Positions 41,175 to 51,008 of a stretch of 64,000 nucleotides of DNA are shown here, piece by piece. The stretch covers positions 62,001 through 126,000 of the forward strand of contig NZ_SUPK01000003.1 of NCBI RefSeq assembly GCF_005049045.1, given 5' to 3'. Made by a program: the position numbers and the translations under genes. The notes under the pieces are model-generated. The model did not search any database. It saw only the letters and a program-made list of their open reading frames with translations, and was not told where the DNA came from. Within the stretch, counting starts at the first letter, position 1. Each line of letters opens with the position of its first letter. The stretch comes from Cohnella pontilimi (GTDB taxonomy: Bacteria > Bacillota > Bacilli > Paenibacillales > Paenibacillaceae).

Positions 41175-42425
41175 TTATTGTCCGTATTTCGTTTGCAGCT
41201 CGTTCAGCAGCTCTTCTACCGATTTCTTGCCGCCTTTGAAAATAATCTCTTCGACGCCCTTCACAAGATCCGCGTTGAAATTCTTCGTGTCTTTCGGATA
41301 AGCGAACGGCATGCCGGCTTTCTCCATGTTGTCGAATACCGGCTTCAGCTCCGGATACTTCTCCAAATACTTCGGCAACAAAGACGACACAGCAGGAGAA
41401 TAACCAACTGTTTCAATCGCATCCAATTGCGACTCGTCGCGGAGCGCGTATTTGATAACCTTCATCGCTTCCAGCTTGTGCTGGCTTCCTTGCAGGATAG
41501 ACAAACCGTGGGAATAAGCGCTTTGAGCGTCAACCGTACCTTTAGGCATCGGCAGCGCGATCATTTGCATGTTCGGGTTCGCTTCTTTCAAGTAACCAAC
41601 ATACCAAGGACCGGCTGTAGACATGGCACCTTTTTCTTTCGCGAACACTTCTCCATCCCATGGAGCGCCTACTTCAATCGGTGCGATAGCCACTTTCTCT
41701 TTCAAGAACAGATCCGTGAAGAACTGTACTCCTTTGATGTTCTCCGGCGAGTTGATTGTTTTTCCGAAATTCCAATCTCCGCCGAAAGCATGCACGTACT
41801 GCGTAATGTGGAAAGGATCAATGTTGCCGACGATCCCCTTCATTCCATCTTTCGTCATCGCTTTGGCAAGCGTGAGAAGTTCATCCATCGTCTCCGGGTT
41901 TTTTGTGATGCCCGATTTATCAAACAGTGCTTTGTTGATCGCTAACATCGATGTAGAAGAGTCATACGGAATTCCGTAAAGCTTGCCATTATCCGACCAG
42001 CCTTTGTAGAGGGAAGCGGTAATCCGGCTTTTGTCGAAACCCGCTTGGCCAATCCAATCATCAAGAGGCTCGAGAACGCCTTTGGCGATATACTCGTAAT
42101 TGCCTTCATCCGACATCGCGATGATATCAGGACCTACGCCCGCTGCGATTGCGGCCGGAACCGCTTTCCAAAACTCGTCGCTGGTAGGATATTGCTGCAA
42201 TTTCACTTTGATTTCGGGATATTCCTTCTCTATGCCATTCACCATGAATTCGAAGTTTTTCTGCTCGGCTGCGTTAGCCCAATAAGCCATCGTAACTTCA
42301 ACCGGAGCATTCTTCGCATCCTGAGACGACGAAGCTCCCTGATCCGTATTCGATTTCGATCCACAAGCGGAGACCACCATCACAAGCAAGACGGTGCAAA
42401 GCAGATAAAGCCATGACTTCTTCAT
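41175..42425 (-). CDS. Sugar-binding lipoprotein of the disaccharide ABC transporter
   Basis: 416 residues from the ATG at 42425 (M-K-K-S-W-L-Y-L-L), preceded by GAGGGG. The lipobox is V-V-S-A-C. The mature protein is a family 1 binding protein (V-T-M-A-Y-W-A-N-A, Y-G-I-P-Y-D-S-S-T-S, W-D-G-E-V-F-A-K-E-K-G-A-M). Its permeases are 7 kb away at the other end of the locus, but both promoters share the same operator pair, which ties them together. It is transcribed from its own promoter overlapping the end of the response-regulator gene. Confidence 0.88.
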   Translation of the reverse strand: MKKSWLYLLCTVLLVMVVSACGSKSNTDQGASSSQDAKNAPVEVTMAYWANAAEQKNFEFMVNGIEKEYPEIKVKLQQYPTSDEFWKAVPAAIAAGVGPDIIAMSDEGNYEYIAKGVLEPLDDWIGQAGFDKSRITASLYKGWSDNGKLYGIPYDSSTSMLAINKALFDKSGITKNPETMDELLTLAKAMTKDGMKGIVGNIDPFHITQYVHAFGGDWNFGKTINSPENIKGVQFFTDLFLKEKVAIAPIEVGAPWDGEVFAKEKGAMSTAGPWYVGYLKEANPNMQMIALPMPKGTVDAQSAYSHGLSILQGSQHKLEAMKVIKYALRDESQLDAIETVGYSPAVSSLLPKYLEKYPELKPVFDNMEKAGMPFAYPKDTKNFNADLVKGVEEIIFKGGKKSVEELLNELQTKYGQ

Positions 42426-42476
42426 GTTACTACCCCTCATGCTACATATATTCGCCTACACATCCGGCGTACTTAA

Positions 42477-42540
42477 ATCATAAGAAGTTGGCGATGGCCG
42501 AAACATAGAGGATATTTACATTCTGTCGACGATTTTTACC
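42477..42540 (-). promoter_or_regulatory. Activated promoter with tandem half-sites, binding-protein gene
   Basis: On the minus strand: half-sites GGTAAAAATCG and TGTAAATATCC start 20 bp apart, followed by a 27-bp spacer and a TATGAT -10 (42482-42477), with no proper -35. The distal half-site overlaps the response-regulator stop codon. The same layout recurs at 50920-50983. Confidence 0.7.
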
Positions 42541-44161
42541 TGGCCGGTCCCTCTAATCGTGTTTTTAGATATTCGTTCGGAGGTTGACCGTACACTTTCT
42601 TGAAAGCGACATAATAATTATCCACGCTTTTAAACCCGACTTTTTCCGCGACCTCGTAGGTTTTGAGCTTGCCGGCCGACAAATACTCGAGCGATTTTTT
42701 CACTCTATATTGATTGATGTAAGGAATGAGCATGTACGATGTCTGCTCTTTGAATAACCGGCTCAAATAGCTGCTGTTGAGTCCGACGTGTTGGGCCAAT
42801 TTTTCCAAAGTGAGATCTTGATCATAGTAACTATGAATATAGGCCAGTACCTTCTGGATTTTAACATTCGTTGAAATGTCCATTTCCTGCCGTTTTCCGC
42901 GAATGTAGGTCAGCTCAGAAATTAAAAGCTGCATGACTTGGCCTAGGTTCTCTGCCCCCAGGATCTCTTCGACCGAAGGTAGACCACGGCTTTCGGAACT
43001 CCTGTACGCTTCCGGGCACATCTCCATAAGCGAGTAGTGCAAGCTGACGCTTAGGTCGTGAGCTTCCTTCTTGCTGATATCCCGGTTTCTCATAATCGTA
43101 ACGTATAAAGTATGAAGACTTGCCTCAGCCGCCTCCCATCTGGCCGCTTCGACATGTGCTCGAAATTGTTTGACTTGCTCATCGTAAATACGTTCATGAA
43201 CCGTACTATTCCCGAACTTATTTTCATAGAACGCGACGCCCGCTTCGCCTTGAAAAAACAGTTCATCCGATGCCCGAAGCGCTTCTTCGTAAGCTGCGGG
43301 CACCTTGATCAACTGGCTGTGCAGAGCACTTACGCTGAAGCTTACGCTAATGTTCATAAATTGCTTAAGCGCCGTTGTAACCGATCGGATCAAATGCCAC
43401 TGCTGCTCGTATACATCATTCAAGCTGCGTACACCGGAATACGATTTAAGGATGGCGAATTGGTTGCCGCTCACTTGAAAAAATTCCAATTCTTCGAATT
43501 TAAGAAAAATTTCGCTCAAAATATTGTGGATCGAAAACCGGACCAAATGATCCAGCGGCTTGGAATACCGCTGCTGAACCGTCTCGAAGTTATCGATGAA
43601 TAGAAGAAAGCAACAGACGTTAGGCTGTTTAAGGCGAATACCTAACTGAGTCGTTTTCTGTTCGATTTCCCAGCCATGCCTTACGGCGCCTTCGATCCAC
43701 CCCTTGCAGAACAATGCTTTCAACTCCGGCTTACTGCGCTCTTCATTCCGAAGTAAATGCTCGATTTGATCCGATTGCTTCCGCTCCTCTTCTATAAGAC
43801 TTCGTACACGATTTAACGTCTCGAACACAAGCTCCGGGTATAGGCTTGGCTTGTGAATGTAATCTGCGGCACCGAGCAGCATGGCTTGACGAACGTAATC
43901 GAATTCATTGTGACTGCTAAGAATGATAACTTTGCATGGATCGGATTTGGCGTTCAAATGACGCAGCACCTCCAAACCATCCATAATCGGCATGCGGATG
44001 TCCAGAAATACGATGTCTGGTCTCAACTCCACGATTTTATCGATCGCTTCCTGTCCATTACGGGCCTCGCCGACCAAACGATACCCATGTCCCTCCCAAT
44101 CCATGAACGATTTGAAATTCATTCGGACGAAATTCTCGTCATCCACGATTAATACTTTCAT
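42536..44161 (-). CDS. Two-component response regulator, AraC type (YesN-like)
   Basis: 541 residues from the ATG at 44161 (M-K-V-L-I-V-D-D-E-N), inside the end of the kinase gene, preceded by AAGGGACAAGG. The receiver domain has D-D-E at 7-9, phosphoacceptor D54 in F-L-D-I-R-M-P and K near 103. A long middle region of unknown fold precedes the C-terminal AraC double helix-turn-helix (L-E-K-L-A-Q-H-V-G-L-N-S-S-Y-L-S-R-L-F and Y-E-V-A-E-K-V-G-F-K-S-V-D-N-Y-Y). It probably activates the two transport promoters in this locus when phosphorylated. Confidence 0.92.
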   Translation of the reverse strand: MKVLIVDDENFVRMNFKSFMDWEGHGYRLVGEARNGQEAIDKIVELRPDIVFLDIRMPIMDGLEVLRHLNAKSDPCKVIILSSHNEFDYVRQAMLLGAADYIHKPSLYPELVFETLNRVRSLIEEERKQSDQIEHLLRNEERSKPELKALFCKGWIEGAVRHGWEIEQKTTQLGIRLKQPNVCCFLLFIDNFETVQQRYSKPLDHLVRFSIHNILSEIFLKFEELEFFQVSGNQFAILKSYSGVRSLNDVYEQQWHLIRSVTTALKQFMNISVSFSVSALHSQLIKVPAAYEEALRASDELFFQGEAGVAFYENKFGNSTVHERIYDEQVKQFRAHVEAARWEAAEASLHTLYVTIMRNRDISKKEAHDLSVSLHYSLMEMCPEAYRSSESRGLPSVEEILGAENLGQVMQLLISELTYIRGKRQEMDISTNVKIQKVLAYIHSYYDQDLTLEKLAQHVGLNSSYLSRLFKEQTSYMLIPYINQYRVKKSLEYLSAGKLKTYEVAEKVGFKSVDNYYVAFKKVYGQPPNEYLKTRLEGPAR

Positions 44162-45971
44162 CCGCCTTGTCCCTTTCTCCGTTAACTTGAACCTCTGAAT
44201 CCAGAACGGGAACCCGGATTCGCACGGTTGTGCCTGATCCCCATTCACTATGGATATCAACTCCGTAATCCGTTCCGAAGTGCATTTGGATCCGCTTGAA
44301 TACGTTAGAAATGCCTATAGAGTTGATCTTATGAGAACCCTTTTCCACATGATGGAGCAACTCTTGCATCCTTTCCTTCTTCATGCCGATTCCATCGTCC
44401 CGAATGGCAAACACAACCGCGTCCTCTATCCGTTCCACTTCAACGGTCAACTTGTAAGTACGGGTTTTTTCTACAAATCCGTGGAATACGGAGTTCTCTA
44501 CGAACGGCTGCACAATAAACTTTAAAGTCCGGTAAGAAAGTACTTCCTCGGAGACGCGGCATTCGAATTCGAACGCATTGTAATAGCGCATTTGCAAGAG
44601 CTGCATATAGTAGCGAATGAAAGTCATTTCCTCTTCAATCGTGACATACTCTTCCGTATTCCTCGTCGAGAACGTCAGAATCCGAATTAATGCGTCCAAC
44701 ACTTCTGTAATGTTATCGGCGCGTTGCGCCTGTGACATCCATTTGATCATCGTTAGCGTGTTATACATGAAGTGCGGGTTGATCTGATTCTGCAGCGCGT
44801 TAAGCTCAGCATTGCGTTTCTTATGCTCCTCGGCTTTAATCTGAACGATCAGCCCCTTGATTTCCCTAGTCATTTTGTTGAAGGCGTTGCCCAATTGACC
44901 GATCTCGTCTCGGCTGTCCGGCACAACCGTCATGTGGAATTCCCAAAGCTCCACCCTCCGCATCTTCCGGCTCAGTCTAACGATCGGTGTAGAAATTCTC
45001 CGCGATAAGAGATAGGCGACAAAGAAAGCCACTACACTCAGCAGCACCAGTGTATATAAAGTTAATCTTCGAATCTGATTCACTTCGCTGAAGAGGGTTT
45101 TTTTGTGAATGATACTGTAAAACTTCCAGCCGCTTATCGAAGAAGTATCGCTCATGATATAATAGTCGCCTTTGCCTCCTCCTTCACCGGGAGTGGCGGA
45201 AAGCTTCGGATTATAGCGTTCTAACAAAGAATCGAAAGATTGACCGATTTCTCTCCTGTCTGTCGAGAATAATACCGTGTCGTTCTCGTCCACGATCACC
45301 TGCTCGACATCGGAGCTAAACTTTAGCCCTTTGTACAGGTTGCTCAGCACTTCGCTCCTCAAATTAATGATAAAAACTCCAAGCTTGCGATTGGAGTTGG
45401 AATCTACGATAACCCTGCCAATGGACACAACATCCTTCACAGGCGAGCTGACTTGTTTCTCTTTATGCAAACCAATGACGACAGGCGCTCCTCCGTTATC
45501 GATGATTCTTTTGTACCAATTTTCTTCTACCGGAGAGTAGTCGTAATTGTAGATCACCTGGTAACCTCTCCGATAAACGTAGCCTCCGGACTGCGGGTAG
45601 ATGACCAACGAATCGATATCGTTATTGAACATGAACAGATCCTTGAAGAAGGTATCGTTCACGTATCGGTAGTCCTGGCTTCGTTCGAACATTTCGTACT
45701 CTACGGTTGAGTAGTCCTTCGACAAAATGTCGAGAAGTCGTTGATCGTAAAATGGCATCTCCGATATTTTGAGCATGTTCTTGAGAAAGGTGTCGCTGTT
45801 GGATATAATCTGTTGATTCAAATCTTTGAATGAATTGACGATTCTTTTTTCGAATGAGGACATAAAGAGCGTAAATGAGATCATGCTGATAATACCCAAC
45901 GGTAAGACAATGAGGAGCACGTAGGTCGAAAATAACTTCTGACGAATACTCCAATCCTTCATTCTTTTCAT
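44139..45971 (-). CDS. Sensor histidine kinase (YesM-like)
   Basis: 610 residues. A membrane helix at 12-34, a long extracellular sensor region with Cache-like pattern (about 35-285), a second helix near 295-315, then HAMP (R-I-S-T-P-I-V-R-L-S), the His_kinase motif Q-I-N-P-H-F-M-Y-N-T-L with the phospho-His, and an HATPase domain with R-D-D-G-I-G-M and G-I-G-I-S-N-V. It overlaps the response regulator by 23 bp. Such pairs sense sugars or the loaded binding protein outside the cell and control sugar ABC operons. Confidence 0.92.
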   Translation of the reverse strand: MKRMKDWSIRQKLFSTYVLLIVLPLGIISMISFTLFMSSFEKRIVNSFKDLNQQIISNSDTFLKNMLKISEMPFYDQRLLDILSKDYSTVEYEMFERSQDYRYVNDTFFKDLFMFNNDIDSLVIYPQSGGYVYRRGYQVIYNYDYSPVEENWYKRIIDNGGAPVVIGLHKEKQVSSPVKDVVSIGRVIVDSNSNRKLGVFIINLRSEVLSNLYKGLKFSSDVEQVIVDENDTVLFSTDRREIGQSFDSLLERYNPKLSATPGEGGGKGDYYIMSDTSSISGWKFYSIIHKKTLFSEVNQIRRLTLYTLVLLSVVAFFVAYLLSRRISTPIVRLSRKMRRVELWEFHMTVVPDSRDEIGQLGNAFNKMTREIKGLIVQIKAEEHKKRNAELNALQNQINPHFMYNTLTMIKWMSQAQRADNITEVLDALIRILTFSTRNTEEYVTIEEEMTFIRYYMQLLQMRYYNAFEFECRVSEEVLSYRTLKFIVQPFVENSVFHGFVEKTRTYKLTVEVERIEDAVVFAIRDDGIGMKKERMQELLHHVEKGSHKINSIGISNVFKRIQMHFGTDYGVDIHSEWGSGTTVRIRVPVLDSEVQVNGERDKADESINRG

Positions 45972-46069
45972 CTGTTATTCCTCATGCTCCCCAGTCACCC
46001 GATGTCGAATTTTGTCGTTTATTCACAGTATAGGCGCACGCACGGCAGCTATCAATGACTTAGATATTG

Positions 46070-46744
46070 TTAATTTTCTATTCGGTCGAGAATATTTTCC
46101 AATTTTAAGCATGAGGTGTCCGGCACGATGTAATCGGCCTCGCGAAGCACCTTCTCGGAACCGATTCCGACCGCGTACATGCCGGCTCGCTTGACCGCTT
46201 GCACGCCCGCTTCGGCATCCTCCACACCCACGCATTCCGAAGGTGCAACCCCCAGCTCGGCAGCCGCCTGAAGATAAATATCCGGATGAGGTTTCCCTTG
46301 AGGCACGGCCGCCGGATCCACGATTGCTTGGAAGTAATGACCGATCCCTAGCCTTTCTATAATAAACGGCGCATTCCGGCTCGCCGAAGCGAGAGCGATT
46401 CCCATCCCCGCCTCGGCGATAGCCTCCAGAAGCTTTCCAATGCCCGGAAGCAGTGCTTCCGGGCTGATTGTTTGGATCAGTTCCTTATAGTGGTCGTTCT
46501 TACGGGCCGCTAACGCTTCCTTCTCGGCAGTGGGTAAGTTAACTTCCGGCTTTCGGTTGAGAATCAACTCCAACGACTCCATCCGGGAAACGCCTTTGAG
46601 AAGCTCGTTGTATTCCTTGTCAAACGGAATGTTCAACTCACTTGCGAGCCTGCTCCACGCTTCGTAATGGAATTCCGCCGAATCCGTAATGACGCCGTCC
46701 AAGTCGAATACGAACGCCTTAATTCGCGTATTCAACCGCTGCAC
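46070..46744 (-). CDS. pgmB: Beta-phosphoglucomutase
   Basis: 224 residues of the HAD superfamily. F-D-L-D-G-V-I-T-D at 13-21 holds the nucleophile D14 and the acid/base D16, followed by H-Y-E-A-W; A-S-A-S-R-N is motif II, and D-P-A-A-V-P-Q-G-K-P-H-P-D and E-D-A-E-A-G-V are motifs III/IV. It converts beta-glucose-1-P to glucose-6-P. It overlaps the phosphorylase gene by 26 bp, the classic pairing: the phosphorylase makes beta-Glc-1-P, this enzyme feeds it into glycolysis. Confidence 0.92.
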   Translation of the reverse strand: MQRLNTRIKAFVFDLDGVITDSAEFHYEAWSRLASELNIPFDKEYNELLKGVSRMESLELILNRKPEVNLPTAEKEALAARKNDHYKELIQTISPEALLPGIGKLLEAIAEAGMGIALASASRNAPFIIERLGIGHYFQAIVDPAAVPQGKPHPDIYLQAAAELGVAPSECVGVEDAEAGVQAVKRAGMYAVGIGSEKVLREADYIVPDTSCLKLENILDRIEN

Positions 46745-49085
46745 CCCCTTCTGAAAGGTCCAGCCTCAGCGTTTTCTTAAACGTATGAACGTTTCCCCGT
46801 ACCTCCAGAGTCACCCACTCGTTCCGATTTGTCGTGTTCGTAATTTGCAGCACATTTTTGTCGATTCGAACGCTGAGCTTATCCCCTTGCCAATAAATCG
46901 GGAATTCCAATGTCTCCCAAGCCGCAGGCAGGCAAGGATCGATTCGCAATTTTCCGTCTAAAGAACGAACGCCGCCGAAGCCGAGCACAACCGATTTCCA
47001 AATGCCTCCAATTGAAGCCGTATGAATGCCTTCATCCGAAGATTTCATGTTCGTTCCCAGATCGATGCGTGCCGCTTGCTCGAACATGCGATAAGCTAGC
47101 TCTCTATCTCCCACATCGCAAGCAAGCACACAATGCGTGGACAAGCTGAGCGACGAGTCATGCACGGTTAACGGCTCGAAATAGTTCCAATTCGCCTGTT
47201 TAACCCGCTTGGGGAATTGATTTTCCAGCAAATAGAACAGCACGAGAAGATCCGCCTGCTTCGACACCTGCATCTGACTGACCTGATCCATGTTATAGTC
47301 ATCCAGGATAAGACCGACCTGAGCTTGATTCCGATATTTGCTAAGATCGATGGTTTTCAATTGCAGGTAGGTGTCATCTTGCGGAATGACCTCATCGATC
47401 TGACGGGGCTGCGGCAAATAAATTCGAGCCGCCTTCTCAGCCCAATGATTTGGGGATTCGGCAAGGCCTATGCGCTCGATTATCTTCTCCCATTGTTCCT
47501 TATCGGCTTGCAATAGCTCTTCATGGCAGCGGATGGCCGTCAACAGGTTCCAATGCGCCATATAGTTCGTAAACGCGTTGTTGTTTACGTGCTCCTTGTA
47601 TTCATCGGGCCCGATGACATCGTTAATATGGTACCGGCCGCTGGGTTCATCCCATTCGAGCCGGCTCGCCCAGAAGTTCGCGGTTTCCATGATGATTTCA
47701 TATCCGCAGCGGATCATGAATTCGCGGTCTCCCGTCGTTCGGTAATATTGCCATACCCCGTACGCCACGTCGCTCGTAATATGCTGTTCGATCAACCCCG
47801 TCCAGATCCGGGTAGGCGTTCCGGTCACGACATCGACGGGTCCCCACTCGGGGGTCTCTTCTTCCCCCGTTCCAGCCGATTCCCAGGGATACATCGCGCC
47901 TTGAAATCCACGTCTCTTCGCATTGAGCCTAGCACCGCCGAGCGTATGGTATCGATATTCCAGCAATTTCCGCGCTTGCGAGGGATCCGTGAACAGGAAG
48001 TACGGAAGAATGAAAACTTCCGTATCCCAGAATACATGCCCTTTGTAGCCTTCTCCCGTTAAACCTTTCGCCCCTATGGAAATACGGCTGTCGTGAGAGG
48101 GTGTCATGATGGCGAGATGGTACTGGGCAAACCGGATCGCTAGCTGATCGAAACCCTGATCCGTCGTCATCTTGATCGGAACAGCTTCCCATTTTTCTTC
48201 CCATTTCCGCGCGCTTTCGGCGAAGAGAGTTTCGTACCCCTTTTCCGCTTCTTGCTTCAAATGCGACAAAGAGGCTTTTTTCAGCTGTTCCAAGTCCTGG
48301 CATTGGTTATCGACGTCGTTGCTCGTGTGGATACTGCACGTTTTCTCCAATACGAGCCTCTCGTCTTGTTGCAGCGATACTTTCATCTCCGTTCCCAAGT
48401 ATCTTCTCTTGATAGAGTGCTTCGAGATTGGAGACACCGGGCTTCCGTCTATCCAAAGACGGTGAGTACAATTAAACGCAAAATCGATACTCGTTTCGGT
48501 CGTCGTCGCGGTCATCTGCAGATAAACCCCGTCTGAAATCTTCTTATCTCCTTCGTGAAAATGCTGCGCTCCGGAATTCGTCATGGTGCCGTCGATGCCG
48601 GATTTTATGACAACGTCCGCCTTTCCCGTCAGAGGCATGATTTCTACCCTCATGCCGATCAGATGCAAATCTTGCATAGAGACGAAGCGGCGGAACAGCA
48701 ATTCGTACTTCTCCTGCTTAGCGCTCTCCCAGACGATACGGCGGGTCAATTCCCCGTTCTTCAAATTGAGCGTTCGGCTATACTCATGGATTGTCCCTTT
48801 CTCCAAATGGAACCGTTCCCCGTTCAGCATGAGTTCCAGCGCCAAGAAGTCCGCCGTATTCGGAAGTTCCGTTACTTCCTTGTCGTCAAATCGGTTAAAT
48901 GTCCCCGCGACGAAGCTGTTTCTCGTTTGTCCCGGATAAGACTCTTCCGTGCACGCCCGCATCCCCAGATAGCCGTTCCCGAGGGCGAAAATCGATTCAT
49001 ACTTGGCCAAATCGCGCACATCGAATTCCTTCTCCGCCACGATCCAATTGGCCCATTCTCCTCGACCCGTCGTATATTCAATCAT
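46719..49085 (-). CDS. Glycoside hydrolase family 65 disaccharide phosphorylase
   Basis: 788 residues, cytoplasmic. F-A-L-G-N-G-Y-L-G-M-R near 35 opens the beta-sandwich; G-H-V-F-W-D-T-E-V-F-I-L-P is the subsite motif; the general acid is the Glu of V-I-G-P-D-E-Y-K-E-H-V-N-N-N-A-F. The C-terminal part holds the phosphate-binding K-Q-A-D and T-A-S-I-G-G-I-W. GH65 includes maltose, trehalose, kojibiose and nigerose phosphorylases, all releasing beta-Glc-1-P; which one this is cannot be settled from these motifs. It sits 36 bp after the permeases and before beta-phosphoglucomutase. Confidence 0.9.
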   Translation of the reverse strand: MIEYTTGRGEWANWIVAEKEFDVRDLAKYESIFALGNGYLGMRACTEESYPGQTRNSFVAGTFNRFDDKEVTELPNTADFLALELMLNGERFHLEKGTIHEYSRTLNLKNGELTRRIVWESAKQEKYELLFRRFVSMQDLHLIGMRVEIMPLTGKADVVIKSGIDGTMTNSGAQHFHEGDKKISDGVYLQMTATTTETSIDFAFNCTHRLWIDGSPVSPISKHSIKRRYLGTEMKVSLQQDERLVLEKTCSIHTSNDVDNQCQDLEQLKKASLSHLKQEAEKGYETLFAESARKWEEKWEAVPIKMTTDQGFDQLAIRFAQYHLAIMTPSHDSRISIGAKGLTGEGYKGHVFWDTEVFILPYFLFTDPSQARKLLEYRYHTLGGARLNAKRRGFQGAMYPWESAGTGEEETPEWGPVDVVTGTPTRIWTGLIEQHITSDVAYGVWQYYRTTGDREFMIRCGYEIIMETANFWASRLEWDEPSGRYHINDVIGPDEYKEHVNNNAFTNYMAHWNLLTAIRCHEELLQADKEQWEKIIERIGLAESPNHWAEKAARIYLPQPRQIDEVIPQDDTYLQLKTIDLSKYRNQAQVGLILDDYNMDQVSQMQVSKQADLLVLFYLLENQFPKRVKQANWNYFEPLTVHDSSLSLSTHCVLACDVGDRELAYRMFEQAARIDLGTNMKSSDEGIHTASIGGIWKSVVLGFGGVRSLDGKLRIDPCLPAAWETLEFPIYWQGDKLSVRIDKNVLQITNTTNRNEWVTLEVRGNVHTFKKTLRLDLSEGGAAVEYAN

Positions 49086-49121
49086 GCTTTAACTCTCCTC
49101 GCTTTCGCATCCTGCCCGCCA

Positions 49122-49934
49122 TTACCCTTTAAGTCCCGTAGTCGCAATGCTCTGTACCAGGTTCCGCTGGAAAATCAGGAACACGATAATGATCGGAAGC
49201 GTTAGAAGAACGACGCCCGTCATGGTCAAGTTCGGCCACTCGAAATAACGGTTTTTCAGCGTGTTTAAGCCAACCGTCAAGACATACCATCGGCTGTCGT
49301 TTACGAGCGTCACCGGCCACACGAACGAATTCCAGGTTCCCGTAAAGCTGAAGATGATCTGTGTGCCGATCGCTCCCTTAGACAAGGGGAGAATAATACG
49401 GAAGAACGTGCCGATCTTGGTCACTCCGTCGACTTCCGCCGCTTCTTCCAACTCTTTGGGGATCGAGAGGAAAAACTGGCGCATCAGAAACACCAGGAAT
49501 CCTTGGAACAGGAAAGGCAAGATCAGGCCTTCGTAACTATTAAGCCACCCTAGCTTGACGATCATAGAATAGATCGGAATGATCGTGACTTGATACGGAA
49601 CCATCATCATCCCGACGATGAGGAAAAAGACGACGCCCCTGCCCGGATATTTCAATCGCGCAAGCGAATATGCTGCCGTCGTGTTGATGAGTAAATTGCC
49701 GACCAGAATGCCCAAAGTAACGATAATGGAGTTCATGTACCAAATCCGGATATCGGAATTCAGCAGAATATCGGAATAGTTAGACAGAGTAAGCCGGCTA
49801 ATCGAAACGAGCTTACCGATATCCGCTTTAGACAATAGTGAAGTATAGATAGCGTATCCGAACGGCACGACGAAGAAGAGTGAACATAACGTAAGTAACG
49901 TATAACGCAGCCACTGGGTTTTGTTGTTGTTCAT
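49122..49934 (-). CDS. Carbohydrate ABC transporter permease, MalG type
   Basis: 270 residues, six membrane helices. EAA loop E-L-E-E-A-A-E-V-D-G-V-T-K-I-G-T-F-F-R-I-I-L-P and the C-terminal T-G-L-K-G are standard. It starts 3 bp after the first permease and is followed at 36 bp by the GH65 gene. With the MalF-type partner and the binding protein at 41-42 kb it forms a disaccharide importer. Confidence 0.9.
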   Translation of the reverse strand: MNNNKTQWLRYTLLTLCSLFFVVPFGYAIYTSLLSKADIGKLVSISRLTLSNYSDILLNSDIRIWYMNSIIVTLGILVGNLLINTTAAYSLARLKYPGRGVVFFLIVGMMMVPYQVTIIPIYSMIVKLGWLNSYEGLILPFLFQGFLVFLMRQFFLSIPKELEEAAEVDGVTKIGTFFRIILPLSKGAIGTQIIFSFTGTWNSFVWPVTLVNDSRWYVLTVGLNTLKNRYFEWPNLTMTGVVLLTLPIIIVFLIFQRNLVQSIATTGLKG

Positions 49935-49937
49935 TTG

Positions 49938-50837
49938 CTAGATTTCCTCCCGCGTGAACCGTTTCTGAATCATGGTCGCTATGACGATCAGGACAAAAAT
50001 AATAAAAGCCGCGGCGCTTCCGTAACCGGCACGGTTATAACTGAATGCCTGGCTGTAGAAATAAACGACGATCGTGCTCGTGGCACCCGCCGGACTCCCC
50101 AGAGAACCGTTGCGGGCTAAAGCGTACGGCTGATCGAAAACTTGCATGACGTAAATAATGCCCGACGTAAGCACCAGGAAGGTCGTCGGCTTGAGCATGG
50201 GCACCGTTATTTTCCAAAACTGCTGCCATCCGTTGGCGCCATCGACGGTGCTGGACTCATATACGTCCGCAGGAATCGTCTGCAAGCCTCCCAGATAGAC
50301 CACTACATAAAATCCGACATACGTCCAGACGGTTAAGATCGTGAGAAACGGCAGCGCATAGGTCATGCTCGCGTACCAGGATACGTCTTGCAGTCCGAAC
50401 AAATGGAAAAACCGGGTCGCGATTCCTTCCCGCTGCATGAACAAATACATGAACACGGTCGTAACCGCAACTGTCGATGTAATATAAGGCACGTAATAGA
50501 GTGTCCGAAAAACACCCCTCAGCCGAATCACCTTATTCAGCCCCACCGCGATGACCAGCGCGATCAGCGTTTGCGCGGGAACGGCAATCACCGTGAGCCA
50601 AGCGGAATTGCGAAGGGCGTTCCAGAAATCCGGATCGTGCAGGATGGCCTTATAATTATCCAACCCTATAAAATGGGCTGCGGATGGATTCAGGAAGCTG
50701 ACGTCCTGCAAGCTGTAGAGAAACGAGCGGAGCAGGGGATAGTAGAACCAGATTCCCATCAAGAGCAAGATGGGAGCAACGAACAAGTAGCCGACAAAAA
50801 TAGGCGAGCTGGCCAACCGGGAAACGCGTTGTCTCAT
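49938..50837 (-). CDS. Carbohydrate ABC transporter permease, MalF type
   Basis: 299 residues from the ATG at 50837 (M-R-Q-R-V-S-R-L-A-S-S-P-I-F-V), which has GGAGGAG well placed; the longer frame from 50885 is less likely. Six membrane helices, EAA loop Y-E-S-S-T-V-D-G-A-N-G-W-Q-Q-F-W. It is the first gene of the permease-phosphorylase-mutase unit and carries the operator pair upstream. Confidence 0.88.
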   Translation of the reverse strand: MRQRVSRLASSPIFVGYLFVAPILLLMGIWFYYPLLRSFLYSLQDVSFLNPSAAHFIGLDNYKAILHDPDFWNALRNSAWLTVIAVPAQTLIALVIAVGLNKVIRLRGVFRTLYYVPYITSTVAVTTVFMYLFMQREGIATRFFHLFGLQDVSWYASMTYALPFLTILTVWTYVGFYVVVYLGGLQTIPADVYESSTVDGANGWQQFWKITVPMLKPTTFLVLTSGIIYVMQVFDQPYALARNGSLGSPAGATSTIVVYFYSQAFSYNRAGYGSAAAFIIFVLIVIATMIQKRFTREEI

Positions 50838-50919
50838 TGTTGCTCCTCCTTCCCTTTCCTTATTCGTGTGTATTGCATTGGACAATTCCTTTCCCTCCTA
50901 AGTATCTTTATCTGTTTCT

Positions 50920-50983
50920 ATCATATGAGGGCGGTGCAATGTCTGAAACGGAGGATATTTACAAGACACCGAGGATTTTTACA
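50920..50983 (-). promoter_or_regulatory. Activated promoter with tandem half-sites, permease operon
   Basis: On the minus strand: TGTAAAAATCC and TGTAAATATCC start 20 bp apart, then a 27-bp spacer and TATGAT (50925-50920), 83 bp before the ATG at 50837. The -35 region (TTTCAG) is poor. Same design as 42477-42540. Confidence 0.72.
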
Positions 50984-51008
50984 TTGCTTGTGTTATCCAA
51001 ATGAAAAA

